Part shown: positions 1-6,859 of the stretch, piece after piece
Position numbering within the stretch: the first letter of the stretch is position 1
How the letters are laid out: each line of letters opens with the position of its first letter
NCBI GenBank assembly: GCA_903838095.1
Contig: CAILXE010000345.1
Span: 1-10,425 of the forward strand
Direction: 5' to 3'
DNA from: an uncultured Chlorobiaceae bacterium
Lineage (GTDB): Bacteria > Bacteroidota > Chlorobiia > Chlorobiales > Chlorobiaceae
Length of the DNA: 10,425 nucleotides
Notes under the pieces: generated by a model
Seen by the model: only the letters and a program-made list of their open reading frames with translations
Database searches by the model: none
What the model was told of the DNA's origin: nothing
Program-made: the position numbers and the translations under genes

Positions 1-55
1 AATGCCTGTGAAGTTATAACAGTTGACAGAAAGATAAAAGGCATTTGTTTGTTTT

Positions 56-83
56 TTGTTTTCATGATGCGAAGCACTATATT
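56..83 (+). promoter_or_regulatory. Weak candidate promoter for the SRP RNA
   Basis: TTGTTT (56-61) and TATATT (78-83) are separated by 16 bases, a sigma-70-like arrangement. Transcription would start near base 90, leaving a leader of about 48 bases that must be cut away to give the mature SRP RNA end near 138. The -35 box is poor and the surroundings are T-rich, so a chance match is quite possible. Confidence 0.2.
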
Positions 84-137
84 ATCCCACTTGTTTTTCG
101 ATGACAGAGAATAAAAAAATCGAAAGCCACTCTCTTT

Positions 138-237
138 GAGAGTAAGTCCTATACAACGCCCAGTTACCCAACCATGTCAGATCCGGAAGGAAGCAGCATC
201 CGGTAATTTGAGCGTGTGATATAGTCAGCTTACTCTC
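138..237 (+). ncRNA. ffs: Signal recognition particle RNA, bacterial small (4.5S) type
   Basis: This is the RNA core of the signal recognition particle. It binds the Ffh protein and carries ribosomes making membrane proteins to the receptor FtsY. The diagnostic domain IV is seen at about 176-198: GTCAG, then CC-GGAA-GG forming the tetraloop stem, then AAGCAGC, the internal-loop side that binds the Ffh M domain. The ends pair perfectly over nine bases (GAGAGTAAG at 138-146 with CTTACTCTC at 229-237). Inner helices also form: CTATA near 149-153 with TATAG near 220-224, and CAGTTACC (161-168) with GGTAATTTG (202-210). The length of about 100 nt fits the short bacterial type without an Alu domain. 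T-rich sequence follows the closing helix, so that helix could also serve as terminator. The exact 5' and 3' ends are inferred from base pairing. Confidence 0.95.
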
Positions 238-248
238 TTTTTATTTTG
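229..248 (+). terminator. Possible terminator formed by the 3' side of the SRP RNA closing helix
   Basis: CTTACTCTC (229-237) closes the SRP RNA helix with 138-146 and is followed at once by a T-rich run (238-248, broken by one A). The closing helix plus the U-tract may act as a terminator, although the helix is fed by a long folded RNA instead of a short loop. The next start codon is at 275, so read-through into the downstream gene is also possible; no separate promoter was seen in between. Confidence 0.4.
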
Positions 249-274
249 CCACTTTAATCGCAACGGGAGCAGTT

Positions 275-1327
275 ATGCTGTCAGGATTCAGCAAAGAGGA
301 GTTACTAAGTGCGCCGGTTCGCCATATCGATATCAAGCAACTCAATATAGTTCCACTCATTGACCAGATGAGTGATACCGCTTTTCAGGCAAGAAACCTT
401 GCGAGAGCAGCCTCCATTCTTGATCTCATGCAGCAGGACAGGGAGTGCGCCGTCATTCTTACCCTTGCAGGTTCACTGATCAGCGCAGGATTGAAGCAGG
501 TGATTATTGACCTGATCGAAAACAATATGGTAGACGCGATTGTCTCAACTGGAGCAAATATCGTCGATCAGGACTTTTTTGAAGCACTTGGCTTTCTTCA
601 TTATAAGGGAACCCAGTTTATTGATGATTCCATTCTTCGGGATCTGCATATCGACCGCATTTATGATACCTACATTGATGAGGATGATCTTCGCGTATGT
701 GACGATACGACGGCGATCATAGCGAACTCAATGGAACCGGGGGCCTACTCTTCACGAGAATTTATCATAGAGATGGGAAAATATATAGAGGCGAACAACC
801 TCGACAGAAACTCCATTGTCTATAAGGCCTACGAAAAGGGTGTGCCAGTATTCTGTCCGGCATTTTCAGATTGCTCTGCCGGGTTCGGACTGGTTCGTCA
901 CCAGTGGGATAACCCCGAAAAGCATGTTGCAATAGACTCTGTCAAGGATTTTCGTGAACTGACCAGAATCAAGATAGAAAACGACAAGACCGGCATTTTC
1001 ATGATTGGCGGAGGGGTGCCGAAAAACTTTACCCAGGATATCGTTGTTGCGGCCGAGGTACTCGGTCATGAAGATGTTTCTATGCATACCTATGCCGTGC
1101 AGATTACGGTTGCCGATGAGCGCGATGGCGCACTTTCCGGCTCAACGCTGAAGGAGGCAAGCTCATGGGGAAAAGTTGATACCGTTCATGAACAGATGGT
1201 TTTTGCCGAAGCGACAATTGCTTTACCTCTTATCGCAGGTTATGCCTACCACAAGCGCAACTGGGAAGGCCGCATTGCCAGGAATTTTAACGCGCTGCTT
1301 GATCAGCCGCTGGTTATCGGGAAATAA
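275..1327 (+). CDS. Deoxyhypusine synthase-like protein
   Basis: This 350-residue protein belongs to the deoxyhypusine synthase family, which moves the aminobutyl group of spermidine, via NAD, onto a lysine or an amine acceptor. The catalytic lysine motif is present: SSWGK, Lys300, matching the SWGK motif whose lysine forms the enzyme-imine intermediate in the eukaryotic enzyme. Other family signatures are the VSTGA segment (residues 90-94) and GGGVPKNF (246-252). In the latter, Asn-Phe replaces the His-His pair that follows the lysine in the human enzyme. Bacteria have no eIF5A, so the substrate must differ; related bacterial proteins have been linked to polyamine synthesis. The ATG at 275 has a good Shine-Dalgarno site (GGGAG, 265-269). 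The gene starts 37 bases after the SRP RNA and overlaps the convergent rlpA-like gene by 14 bases. Family assignment is firm; the substrate is unknown. Confidence 0.9.
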   Translation: MLSGFSKEELLSAPVRHIDIKQLNIVPLIDQMSDTAFQARNLARAASILDLMQQDRECAVILTLAGSLISAGLKQVIIDLIENNMVDAIVSTGANIVDQDFFEALGFLHYKGTQFIDDSILRDLHIDRIYDTYIDEDDLRVCDDTTAIIANSMEPGAYSSREFIIEMGKYIEANNLDRNSIVYKAYEKGVPVFCPAFSDCSAGFGLVRHQWDNPEKHVAIDSVKDFRELTRIKIENDKTGIFMIGGGVPKNFTQDIVVAAEVLGHEDVSMHTYAVQITVADERDGALSGSTLKEASSWGKVDTVHEQMVFAEATIALPLIAGYAYHKRNWEGRIARNFNALLDQPLVIGK

Positions 1328-1817
1328 CCTCAATCTTGACTTTGGCTGTTCCTCTTTCGAAGAATCCCAGTTGTTTCGCCGCTTCTGCACTCAGATCAAT
1401 AACACGGTCGTCGACAAAGGGCCCCCGGTCGTTGACCCGTACAATAATAGATGCCCGGGTGTCAAGATTGGTTACCTTGACAAGAGATGGCAGTGGCAGG
1501 TATTTATGCGCGGCGCTGGGTCTTGAAGGATCAAAAGTTTCACCGTAAGCCGTTGGTTGTCCATTATGCTGATCCAGTGTTTCCTGGCCATACCACGAAG
1601 CCATTCCTGTCTCCTCATAGGCAATTGCCTCCTCATAAGACATAGGGACATATACTTTGCCACCGATACTATAAGGGGTGTTCTTGATTTTTCCCACCCG
1701 ATACGCCTCTGCAGGTGAAAGAGCCGAAAATTCACGGATTGAACTGGTACAAGAGCTGAGCGCCACACAAAGCAAAAGGCAAGCAGCAAGTATAATATTA
1801 CGCATCGTCTCATTCAT
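1314..1817 (-). CDS. rlpA: RlpA-like septal ring lytic transglycosylase, lipoprotein
   Basis: This 167-residue RlpA-family protein would be anchored as a lipoprotein and act on peptidoglycan glycan strands lacking stem peptides. Residues 6-23 form a signal peptide ending in a lipobox (ALSSC, Cys23). The double-psi beta-barrel follows from about residue 70: the ASWYG motif, then TAYGETFD with Glu93, AAHK with His104, and NDRGPF with Asp130. These correspond to the Glu, His and Asp needed for activity in the Pseudomonas aeruginosa enzyme, so the protein is predicted to be active. The C-terminal SPOR domain of longer RlpA proteins is absent and the protein stops right after the barrel. The ATG at 1817 is the longest choice; a second ATG at 1805 (codon 5) also leaves the signal peptide intact, and neither has a clear Shine-Dalgarno site. 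The stop codon lies inside the end of the convergent gene. Confidence 0.9.
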   Translation of the reverse strand: MNETMRNIILAACLLLCVALSSCTSSIREFSALSPAEAYRVGKIKNTPYSIGGKVYVPMSYEEAIAYEETGMASWYGQETLDQHNGQPTAYGETFDPSRPSAAHKYLPLPSLVKVTNLDTRASIIVRVNDRGPFVDDRVIDLSAEAAKQLGFFERGTAKVKIEVISR

Positions 1818-1951
1818 TGGTTAGTAAGCTTGCATTTAAAGGTAGCCATAAAACGGGAATTTTCCTTCTGAGTTGTATGTTGGAGTGAGGCGTGTTTCTG
1901 AAGGCAGGCAGGATATATTGAAATAATTCGGAACATTTTTTTTATTGCAGC

Positions 1952-2716
1952 ATGGCTGAACAATACAACGCACGAAGTTCCTTCGGCGTTCTCATTATTC
2001 ACGGTTTTACCGCGACACTTGAAAGTGTCAAGGCATTGCTTTTGCCGCTCAAACGCCTTGGCATACCCGTCAGTATGCCTCTGCTTACCGGCCACGGCGC
2101 CTCTTCCCCGGAGGCACTTCAGGGAGTGACATGGGATGTGTGGATGAATGATGCTGATCAGGCACTTCAAAAGCTCAGCCTTGAAGCGGAACGGATTATA
2201 GTTATCGGTCACAGTATGGGTGCGCTGCTCTCATTGCATCTTGCCGTGAAATATAAGGGAACGGTTGACTCACTCATCCTTGCCACCCCCGCTATCAAGC
2301 TTGTTTCAAGGTTTGCGCCGGGGCGGCCATTGCATTTTGCAGCGCCGCTGGTCAGCAGGATTGTCAGAAAATGGGGTTTAAAAAGCAATTTTTCGGGACG
2401 GCAATGCGCCACCTGTGTTCCGCATTATTCCTGGGTGCCAACCAATACGGTTCTCTCTTTTTTTGAGCTGATTAAATACAGCGATTCCCTTCTCAACCGC
2501 GTCAATGTGCCGGTATTGATGCTGCATTGCCGCAGGGAGGCCACCGTTCTTGCCGAAAGTGCCACCATCGTTTATAATAGGATAGCTACTGAGCCCTCCG
2601 CAAAATCTATTCTTTGGCTGGAGCATTCCGGACATCAGCTCTTTTGTGATTGTGAAAGTGAAAAAGCAGTGAGGGCAATTACCGACTATGTTTCCAACAG
2701 GATTGGGTGTCGATAG
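1952..2716 (+). CDS. Alpha/beta hydrolase, monoacylglycerol lipase/carboxylesterase type
   Basis: This 254-residue serine hydrolase resembles the Est30/bacterial monoacylglycerol lipase group. Residues 11-20 hold the first core strand and the HGFT oxyanion loop. The nucleophile elbow is GHSMG with Ser88, and the likely catalytic histidine is His228 in HSGHQ. The segment after strand 7, usually HGxxDxxV, reads HCRREATV (192-199), so the acid position is Glu196 and not Asp. Six cysteines are present, including a CxxC (152, 155) in the lid region and a CxC (232, 234) just after the catalytic histidine. No signal peptide is seen, so the protein is probably cytoplasmic. The ATG at 1952 is the only in-frame start after the stop at 1919-1921; there is no Shine-Dalgarno site. 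It is divergent from the rlpA-like gene across 134 bases. The substrate cannot be told; a short- or medium-chain ester is the family expectation. Confidence 0.88.
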   Translation: MAEQYNARSSFGVLIIHGFTATLESVKALLLPLKRLGIPVSMPLLTGHGASSPEALQGVTWDVWMNDADQALQKLSLEAERIIVIGHSMGALLSLHLAVKYKGTVDSLILATPAIKLVSRFAPGRPLHFAAPLVSRIVRKWGLKSNFSGRQCATCVPHYSWVPTNTVLSFFELIKYSDSLLNRVNVPVLMLHCRREATVLAESATIVYNRIATEPSAKSILWLEHSGHQLFCDCESEKAVRAITDYVSNRIGCR

Positions 2717-2768
2717 CTGGATGCAGGGACTGCCGAGAATTTTTGTTATTTGTTTTCAATAAAAGTCA

Positions 2769-2797
2769 TTACCTTCCAAAAAGAAAATTTTTATAAT
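2769..2797 (+). promoter_or_regulatory. Candidate promoter with a very short leader before the PagL-like gene
   Basis: A perfect TATAAT (2792-2797) lies 17 bases downstream of TTACCT (2769-2774), which matches the -35 consensus at three of six positions. Transcription would start around 2803-2806, only 6-9 bases before the ATG at 2812. The mRNA would be nearly leaderless, which agrees with the lack of a Shine-Dalgarno site there. Confidence 0.35.
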
Positions 2798-2811
2798 TTC
2801 GCAAAAGAACG

Positions 2812-3432
2812 ATGAGTGTTACCCGAAGACATCTGTTTGCTCTGCTGCTCGTTTTCTTTTCCATATCTTCTGTTGCTCAGGCAACGACTGCCAGGGGGGT
2901 GAGTGGATTACAGAAAGTGCGGTCAAAAGCGCTTTCCCTCAATGAAATCAATGTAGGCTCCGGTTTCGTCCATCAGTCATCGTGCAGCTCACTACGTCAC
3001 CATTTTGGGTATCCCATATTTATAAGGCTCGGATTGAATGTTAGTTCTCTTGCCGGATTAAGTGGTTACAGGAGTGGTCTCCAGTTGGCACTTGAGCCGT
3101 TTTACAATACCATTCATGGTACTGAAAAGGGCTTTGAAACAGGTTGCGGGTTTGGAGTAAGATATTTTCACAAGCTCACCGGTTCCACCAATCTTTTTCT
3201 TGAAGCAAGTGTCGCTCCCATGTATCTTGGTATTGACTCCCGGGAACAGGGACGCGCCGGGTTTAACTTTCTTGATCAGATAGGCGTTGGAGTTCAGCGC
3301 ACTCTTTCAGGCCCATACGCTCTCTTTTCGGGTTATCGTTTGCGACACATCTCACATGCAGGCCTTGTCGATCGGCCAAACTCCGGCATCAATTCAGGCG
3401 CTTTCATTGCGGGGATATCCTACTCCTTTTGA
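2812..3432 (+). CDS. PagL-like lipid A 3-O-deacylase (acyloxyacyl hydrolase family), outer-membrane beta-barrel
   Basis: This 206-residue protein has a cleavable signal peptide (basic MSVTRRH, then a hydrophobic stretch ending near VAQA, residues 21-24) and ends in ISYSF; a C-terminal aromatic residue is the usual Bam targeting signal of outer-membrane barrels. The motif RHISHAGL (178-185) followed by PNSGIN (189-194) matches the active-site region of PagL, where a His and a Ser two residues apart (here His179 and Ser181) hydrolyse the 3-O ester bond of lipid A. The third PagL residue, a Glu after the Gly-Ile, is here Asn194. The length is slightly above that of PagL. It probably alters lipid A acylation in the outer membrane. 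Its stop codon lies 11 bases before the next ATG, suggesting one transcript with the downstream cyclase-family gene. Confidence 0.8.
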   Translation: MSVTRRHLFALLLVFFSISSVAQATTARGVSGLQKVRSKALSLNEINVGSGFVHQSSCSSLRHHFGYPIFIRLGLNVSSLAGLSGYRSGLQLALEPFYNTIHGTEKGFETGCGFGVRYFHKLTGSTNLFLEASVAPMYLGIDSREQGRAGFNFLDQIGVGVQRTLSGPYALFSGYRLRHISHAGLVDRPNSGINSGAFIAGISYSF

Positions 3433-3443
3433 TTTCTGAAGTC

Positions 3444-4082
3444 ATGCAGATTATTGACTTGAGTCAGACCATCGAACCAGGCATGCCCTGCTTTCCCGGA
3501 ACCCCGGAACCTGCTTTTCAGACGATCTCTTCAATTGGAACAGCGGGGTTTTCCGAGCAGCTTCTTACCTTTTCGACTCATACGGGCACTCATATTGATC
3601 TGCCATCTCATATCCTTGCTGATGGAGATTCAATGGATAATGTTCCGATCGGCCAGTTTTCCGGCAAGGGGGCGGCAATAGATGTTCGTACGGTTCCAGG
3701 CGGAATAATTACCACAGCCATGCTTCAGCCTGCCCTGACGCTCATCAGGGAGTGTGATTTTTTGCTGCTCTGCTCTGGATGGAGCAGATACTGGGGTACT
3801 TCTGACTATTTCACAAACTATCCGGTGCTTTCGGTTGAAACCGCCCGGTGGCTTGCCGGGTTTCAGCTTAAAGGCCTTGGAGTGGATATGATCTCTGTCG
3901 ATGCTTCCGACTCGGCGCTCTTCCCTGTTCATGTCGAATTGCTGCAGAGGGGCACGATGATCATTGAAAACCTTTCCAATCTTTTCCCTCTTTTAGGTCG
4001 CGCCTTCCTTTTTTGCGGTTTTCCCCTCAAACTTGCACATGCTGAAGCATCCCCCGTCAGGGCGGTCGCTTTCGTTGAATAA
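3444..4082 (+). CDS. Cyclase-family metal-dependent hydrolase (kynurenine formamidase-like)
   Basis: This 212-residue protein belongs to the cyclase family (Pfam cyclase), whose best known members hydrolyse N-formylkynurenine or similar amides and lactones using bound zinc or manganese. The signature HxGTHxDxPxH is intact: HTGTHIDLPSH, residues 46-56, with His46, His50 and Asp52 as expected metal ligands and His56 as the catalytic base. Near the C-terminus RGTMIIENLSNL contains the conserved Glu. The ATG at 3444 is chosen because the protein then begins MQIIDLSQTI, the usual family start, and GAAG lies just upstream. A TTG at 3429 overlapping the previous stop codon would add five residues but has no ribosome binding site. 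No tryptophan-degradation gene is in the window, so the substrate is unknown and the kynurenine role should not be assumed. Confidence 0.87.
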   Translation: MQIIDLSQTIEPGMPCFPGTPEPAFQTISSIGTAGFSEQLLTFSTHTGTHIDLPSHILADGDSMDNVPIGQFSGKGAAIDVRTVPGGIITTAMLQPALTLIRECDFLLLCSGWSRYWGTSDYFTNYPVLSVETARWLAGFQLKGLGVDMISVDASDSALFPVHVELLQRGTMIIENLSNLFPLLGRAFLFCGFPLKLAHAEASPVRAVAFVE

Positions 4083-4105
4083 AGAAATTATTCAATACTT
4101 TTCTA

Positions 4106-4133
4106 TTGGAATTAAAAAAAGGAGTATTACATT
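4106..4133 (+). promoter_or_regulatory. Weak candidate promoter of the sdhCAB operon
   Basis: TTGGAA (4106-4111) and TACATT (4128-4133) are spaced by 16 bases, each matching consensus at four of six positions. A start near 4140 would leave a leader of about 45 bases before sdhC. The region between 4083 and 4184 also contains an AAGGAG (4119-4124) with no start codon behind it, which shows how little these short matches mean here. Confidence 0.2.
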
Positions 4134-4184
4134 AACGCCCACAGGATGTAATCCTCTGTTCTTTCCCATTGAAATAACCATTGA

Positions 4185-4850
4185 ATGAACACTATGTTAT
4201 TGTATTCATCAATTACCAAAAAAGTTCTTATGGCACTTGCCGGGCTTTTTCTGGTAACCTTTTTATGCGTACATCTCGGAATAAACCTGATGTTGCTGAA
4301 AAATGACGGAGGTCGTGCTTTTTCGGAAGCCGCAACCTTCATGGGCACTAATCCGGTCATCAAAGTTGCCGAGATTGTGCTTTTTGCAGGATTCCTGCTT
4401 CATATCGCCTTTGGCCTGATTGTCTCCGGCCAGAACCGCTCTGCCAGGCCAATTGCCTATGCGCGAAGCAACAGTTCAGATACCTCATTCTTTTCCAAGT
4501 ACATGTTTCATACTGGAATCATCGTATTTATCTTCCTTGCTCTCCATTTTTGTGATTTCTACTTTATTAAAATCGGTCTTGTGGCGCCGCCTCCCGGCAT
4601 TGCAGTTCATGATTTTTACAGTCGCACACTTCTTCTGTTTTCAACTCCCTGGTATTCGCTTTTTTACATTGTCAGCTTTATTGTTCTCGGTATTCATCTG
4701 AATCATGCCATTCAGTCGGCATTTCAGACTCTTGGCTGGAACCACAGCAAGTATACTGATGCGGTAAAGGTTATCGGTTCGGTCTACTCTGTTGCTATTG
4801 CCGCAGGGTTCAGTATTGTGCCGATCTATGTCCTGTTCTTTCTTAATTAA
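4185..4850 (+). CDS. sdhC: Succinate dehydrogenase/fumarate reductase cytochrome b subunit (type B, SdhC b558 family)
   Basis: This 221-residue integral membrane protein carries haem b and the quinone site and anchors the SdhAB pair. Five hydrophobic segments are seen at about residues 14-36, 58-82, 106-130, 156-180 and 195-219, the layout of the single-subunit, di-haem type B anchors. Likely haem ligands, one per helix, are His30 (VHLGIN), His73 (LLHIAFG), His121 (ALHFCD) and His171 or His174 (GIHLNH). The start [13 protein letters not shown] near the N-terminus and [13 protein letters not shown] later match the Bacteroidetes/Chlorobi form. The ATG at 4185 is taken; codon 4 (4194) is another Met and neither has a clear Shine-Dalgarno site. 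It is first of three genes; sdhA follows after 59 bases. In a green sulfur bacterium menaquinol-driven fumarate reduction is the expected direction. Confidence 0.93.
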   Translation: MNTMLLYSSITKKVLMALAGLFLVTFLCVHLGINLMLLKNDGGRAFSEAATFMGTNPVIKVAEIVLFAGFLLHIAFGLIVSGQNRSARPIAYARSNSSDTSFFSKYMFHTGIIVFIFLALHFCDFYFIKIGLVAPPPGIAVHDFYSRTLLLFSTPWYSLFYIVSFIVLGIHLNHAIQSAFQTLGWNHSKYTDAVKVIGSVYSVAIAAGFSIVPIYVLFFLN

Positions 4851-4909
4851 TTTTAATCATCGGTCACGACTCTGTTTTTCGCCGAAAACAACACTCACAA
4901 CACTTTTCA

Positions 4910-6850
4910 ATGACACGCCTCAACGCCAGAATCCCTGAAGGGCCGTTGGCTGAAAAATGGACTGCCTACAAATCCGGCAGCAAGCTGGTAAACCCCAACA
5001 ACAAACGCAAACTTGACATTATTGTCATCGGTACCGGTCTTGCTGGTGCCTCTGCCGCCGCTTCGCTCGGGCAGCTTGGCTACAATGTCAAGGTGTTCTG
5101 TTACCAGGACACTCCGCGTCGTGCACACAGTATTGCCGCACAGGGTGGAATCAATGCAGCCAAAAATTATCCCAACGACGGCGACAGCGCCTACCGGCTT
5201 TTTTACGATACGATTAAAGGCGGCGACTACCGGGCACGTGAGGCCAATGTCTATCGACTTGCCCAGGTCAGTAATCAGATTATTGATCTTTGCGTCGCGC
5301 AGGGTGTGCCATTTGCCCGCGAGTACAGCGGTCTTCTGACCAACCGGTCATTCGGTGGCGCACAGGTCTCCAGAACGTTCTATGCGAGAGGTCAGACCGG
5401 CCAGCAGCTTCTTCTTGGTGCCTACAGTGCATTAAGTCGCCAGATTGCCGCAGGCACAGTCAAACTTTACAATCGTCGCGATGTCCTTGACATGGTGCTT
5501 GTCGATGGAAAGGCTCGGGGAATCATTGCCCGTAATCTTGTGACCGGAGAAATAGAGCGCCATGCCGCCCATGCAGTTGTGCTGGCCAATGGCGGATATG
5601 GCAATGTCTTTTTTCTCTCGACCAACGCCATGGGCTCCAACGTCACACCAGCATGGAGCGCCTTCCGGAAAGGAGCAATGTTTGCCAACCCTTCGTTTAC
5701 CCAGATTCATCCGACCTGTATTCCGGTTCATGGAGATGCCCAGTCCAAGCTGACCCTGATGAGCGAAAGCTTGCGCAACGATGGCAGGATATGGGTTCCG
5801 GCCAAGATGAAAGATGTTGAAAAACTGAGAAACAAAGAGATCAAGCCATCAGATATTGCCGAAGCTGACCGCGATTATTATCTGGAAAGACGTTACCCTG
5901 CATTTGGCAATCTTGTTCCGAGAGATGTCGCATCGCGTGCCGCCAAAGAGCGCTGTGATGCCGGTTTTGGTGTCGGCTCTACAGGGGTCGCAGTGTTTCT
6001 TGATTTTGCTGATGCGATCAAAAGAAAAGGTCACGACGCCATCGACTCTCTTTACGGAAACCTCTTCCAGATGTACGAGCAGATTGTGGCAGAGAGCCCT
6101 TATGAGACTCCGATGATGATCTATCCTGCGGTGCATTATACCATGGGTGGTCTTTGGGTTGATTATGAGCTGATGACCACGATTCCAGGACTCTATGCAA
6201 TAGGGGAATGCAATTTTTCCGATCACGGAGCAAACCGTCTCGGAGCGTCAGCGCTCATGCAGGGACTTGCCGACGGCTATTTTGTGCTGCCCTATACCAT
6301 CGGCAACTATCTGGCTAACGAAATTCATACGCCACGCTTCGACACCGCCTCTTCCGAATTCAATATTGCGGCACAGGCAGTGACTGATCGTCTGCAACAG
6401 ATCAAAAACAGCGCAGGAAAAGAATCCGTCGACAACTTCCATCGTCGTCTTGGTAAAATAATGTGGGAGTATTGCGGAATGGCACGGAACGATGCAGGTC
6501 TTACCGAGGCGCTGTATCAGATTACTGAACTCCGTCACGAATATTATCGCGGAGTGAAGATTCCAGGCAGACTGGATGAATACAATCCCGAAGTGGAGAA
6601 AGCGTGCAGGGTTGCCGATTTTATTGAACTCGGCGAACTCATGGTGCGTGATGCCCAGCAGCGCAGAGAGTCGTGCGGAGGACATTTCAGAGAAGAGTAT
6701 CAGACCAGTGAGGGTGAGGCATTACGCAATGATGATGAATTCGCTTTTGTTGGTGCATGGGAATACAGAGGGCGTGATGTTGCAGCAGAACTCCATCGCG
6801 AGGAACTTCAATTCAACGAGATCAAGCTCTCCCAGCGGAGCTATAAATAA
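4910..6850 (+). CDS. sdhA: Succinate dehydrogenase/fumarate reductase flavoprotein subunit
   Basis: This 646-residue protein is the catalytic subunit, interconverting succinate and fumarate with covalently bound FAD. The dinucleotide-binding glycines are in GTGLAG (41-46). [10 protein letters not shown] contains His73, the expected covalent FAD attachment site. Active-site elements follow: QIHPT (265-269), SESLRNDGR (285-293), the catalytic arginine Arg338 in [14 protein letters not shown] with His409, and [14 protein letters not shown] near 432-445 with Arg443. The N-terminal extension [10 protein letters not shown] and the TNAMGSN segment are typical of the type B enzymes of Bacteroidetes and relatives. 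Length is normal and no key residue is missing. The ATG at 4910 lacks a Shine-Dalgarno site, like most genes here. sdhB starts nine bases after the stop codon, so the two are cotranscribed. Confidence 0.97.
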   Translation: MTRLNARIPEGPLAEKWTAYKSGSKLVNPNNKRKLDIIVIGTGLAGASAAASLGQLGYNVKVFCYQDTPRRAHSIAAQGGINAAKNYPNDGDSAYRLFYDTIKGGDYRAREANVYRLAQVSNQIIDLCVAQGVPFAREYSGLLTNRSFGGAQVSRTFYARGQTGQQLLLGAYSALSRQIAAGTVKLYNRRDVLDMVLVDGKARGIIARNLVTGEIERHAAHAVVLANGGYGNVFFLSTNAMGSNVTPAWSAFRKGAMFANPSFTQIHPTCIPVHGDAQSKLTLMSESLRNDGRIWVPAKMKDVEKLRNKEIKPSDIAEADRDYYLERRYPAFGNLVPRDVASRAAKERCDAGFGVGSTGVAVFLDFADAIKRKGHDAIDSLYGNLFQMYEQIVAESPYETPMMIYPAVHYTMGGLWVDYELMTTIPGLYAIGECNFSDHGANRLGASALMQGLADGYFVLPYTIGNYLANEIHTPRFDTASSEFNIAAQAVTDRLQQIKNSAGKESVDNFHRRLGKIMWEYCGMARNDAGLTEALYQITELRHEYYRGVKIPGRLDEYNPEVEKACRVADFIELGELMVRDAQQRRESCGGHFREEYQTSEGEALRNDDEFAFVGAWEYRGRDVAAELHREELQFNEIKLSQRSYK

Positions 6851-6859
6851 CAGGTTATT

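Noticed and set aside
23..28. Perfect TTGACA as a -35 box before the SRP RNA.
   Set aside because: No -10-like hexamer lies 15-19 bases downstream.
1..44. Possible minus-strand gene start, ATG at 42-44 reading MPFIFLSTVITSQA to the edge, and a 6-base inverted repeat AATGCC (1-6)/GGCATT (40-45).
   Set aside because: Only 14 codons are visible and there is no ribosome binding site; the repeat is short with a 33-base spacer.
1..114. Plus-strand open frame from the window edge to a TAA at 112-114 (37 codons).
   Set aside because: The translation has no recognisable motif, is rich in Phe/Leu because of T-rich DNA, and runs across the region where the SRP RNA promoter should be. It could be the tail of an upstream gene but nothing supports it.
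1814..2212. 132-codon minus-strand frame opposite the start of the alpha/beta hydrolase gene.
   Set aside because: It lies antisense to a well supported hydrolase (GHSMG motif) and its translation shows no family features.
4119..4124. AAGGAG resembling a strong ribosome binding site upstream of sdhC.
   Set aside because: No ATG, GTG or TTG follows at usable spacing; the first ATG (4146) is followed at once by a stop, and sdhC starts 60 bases further on.
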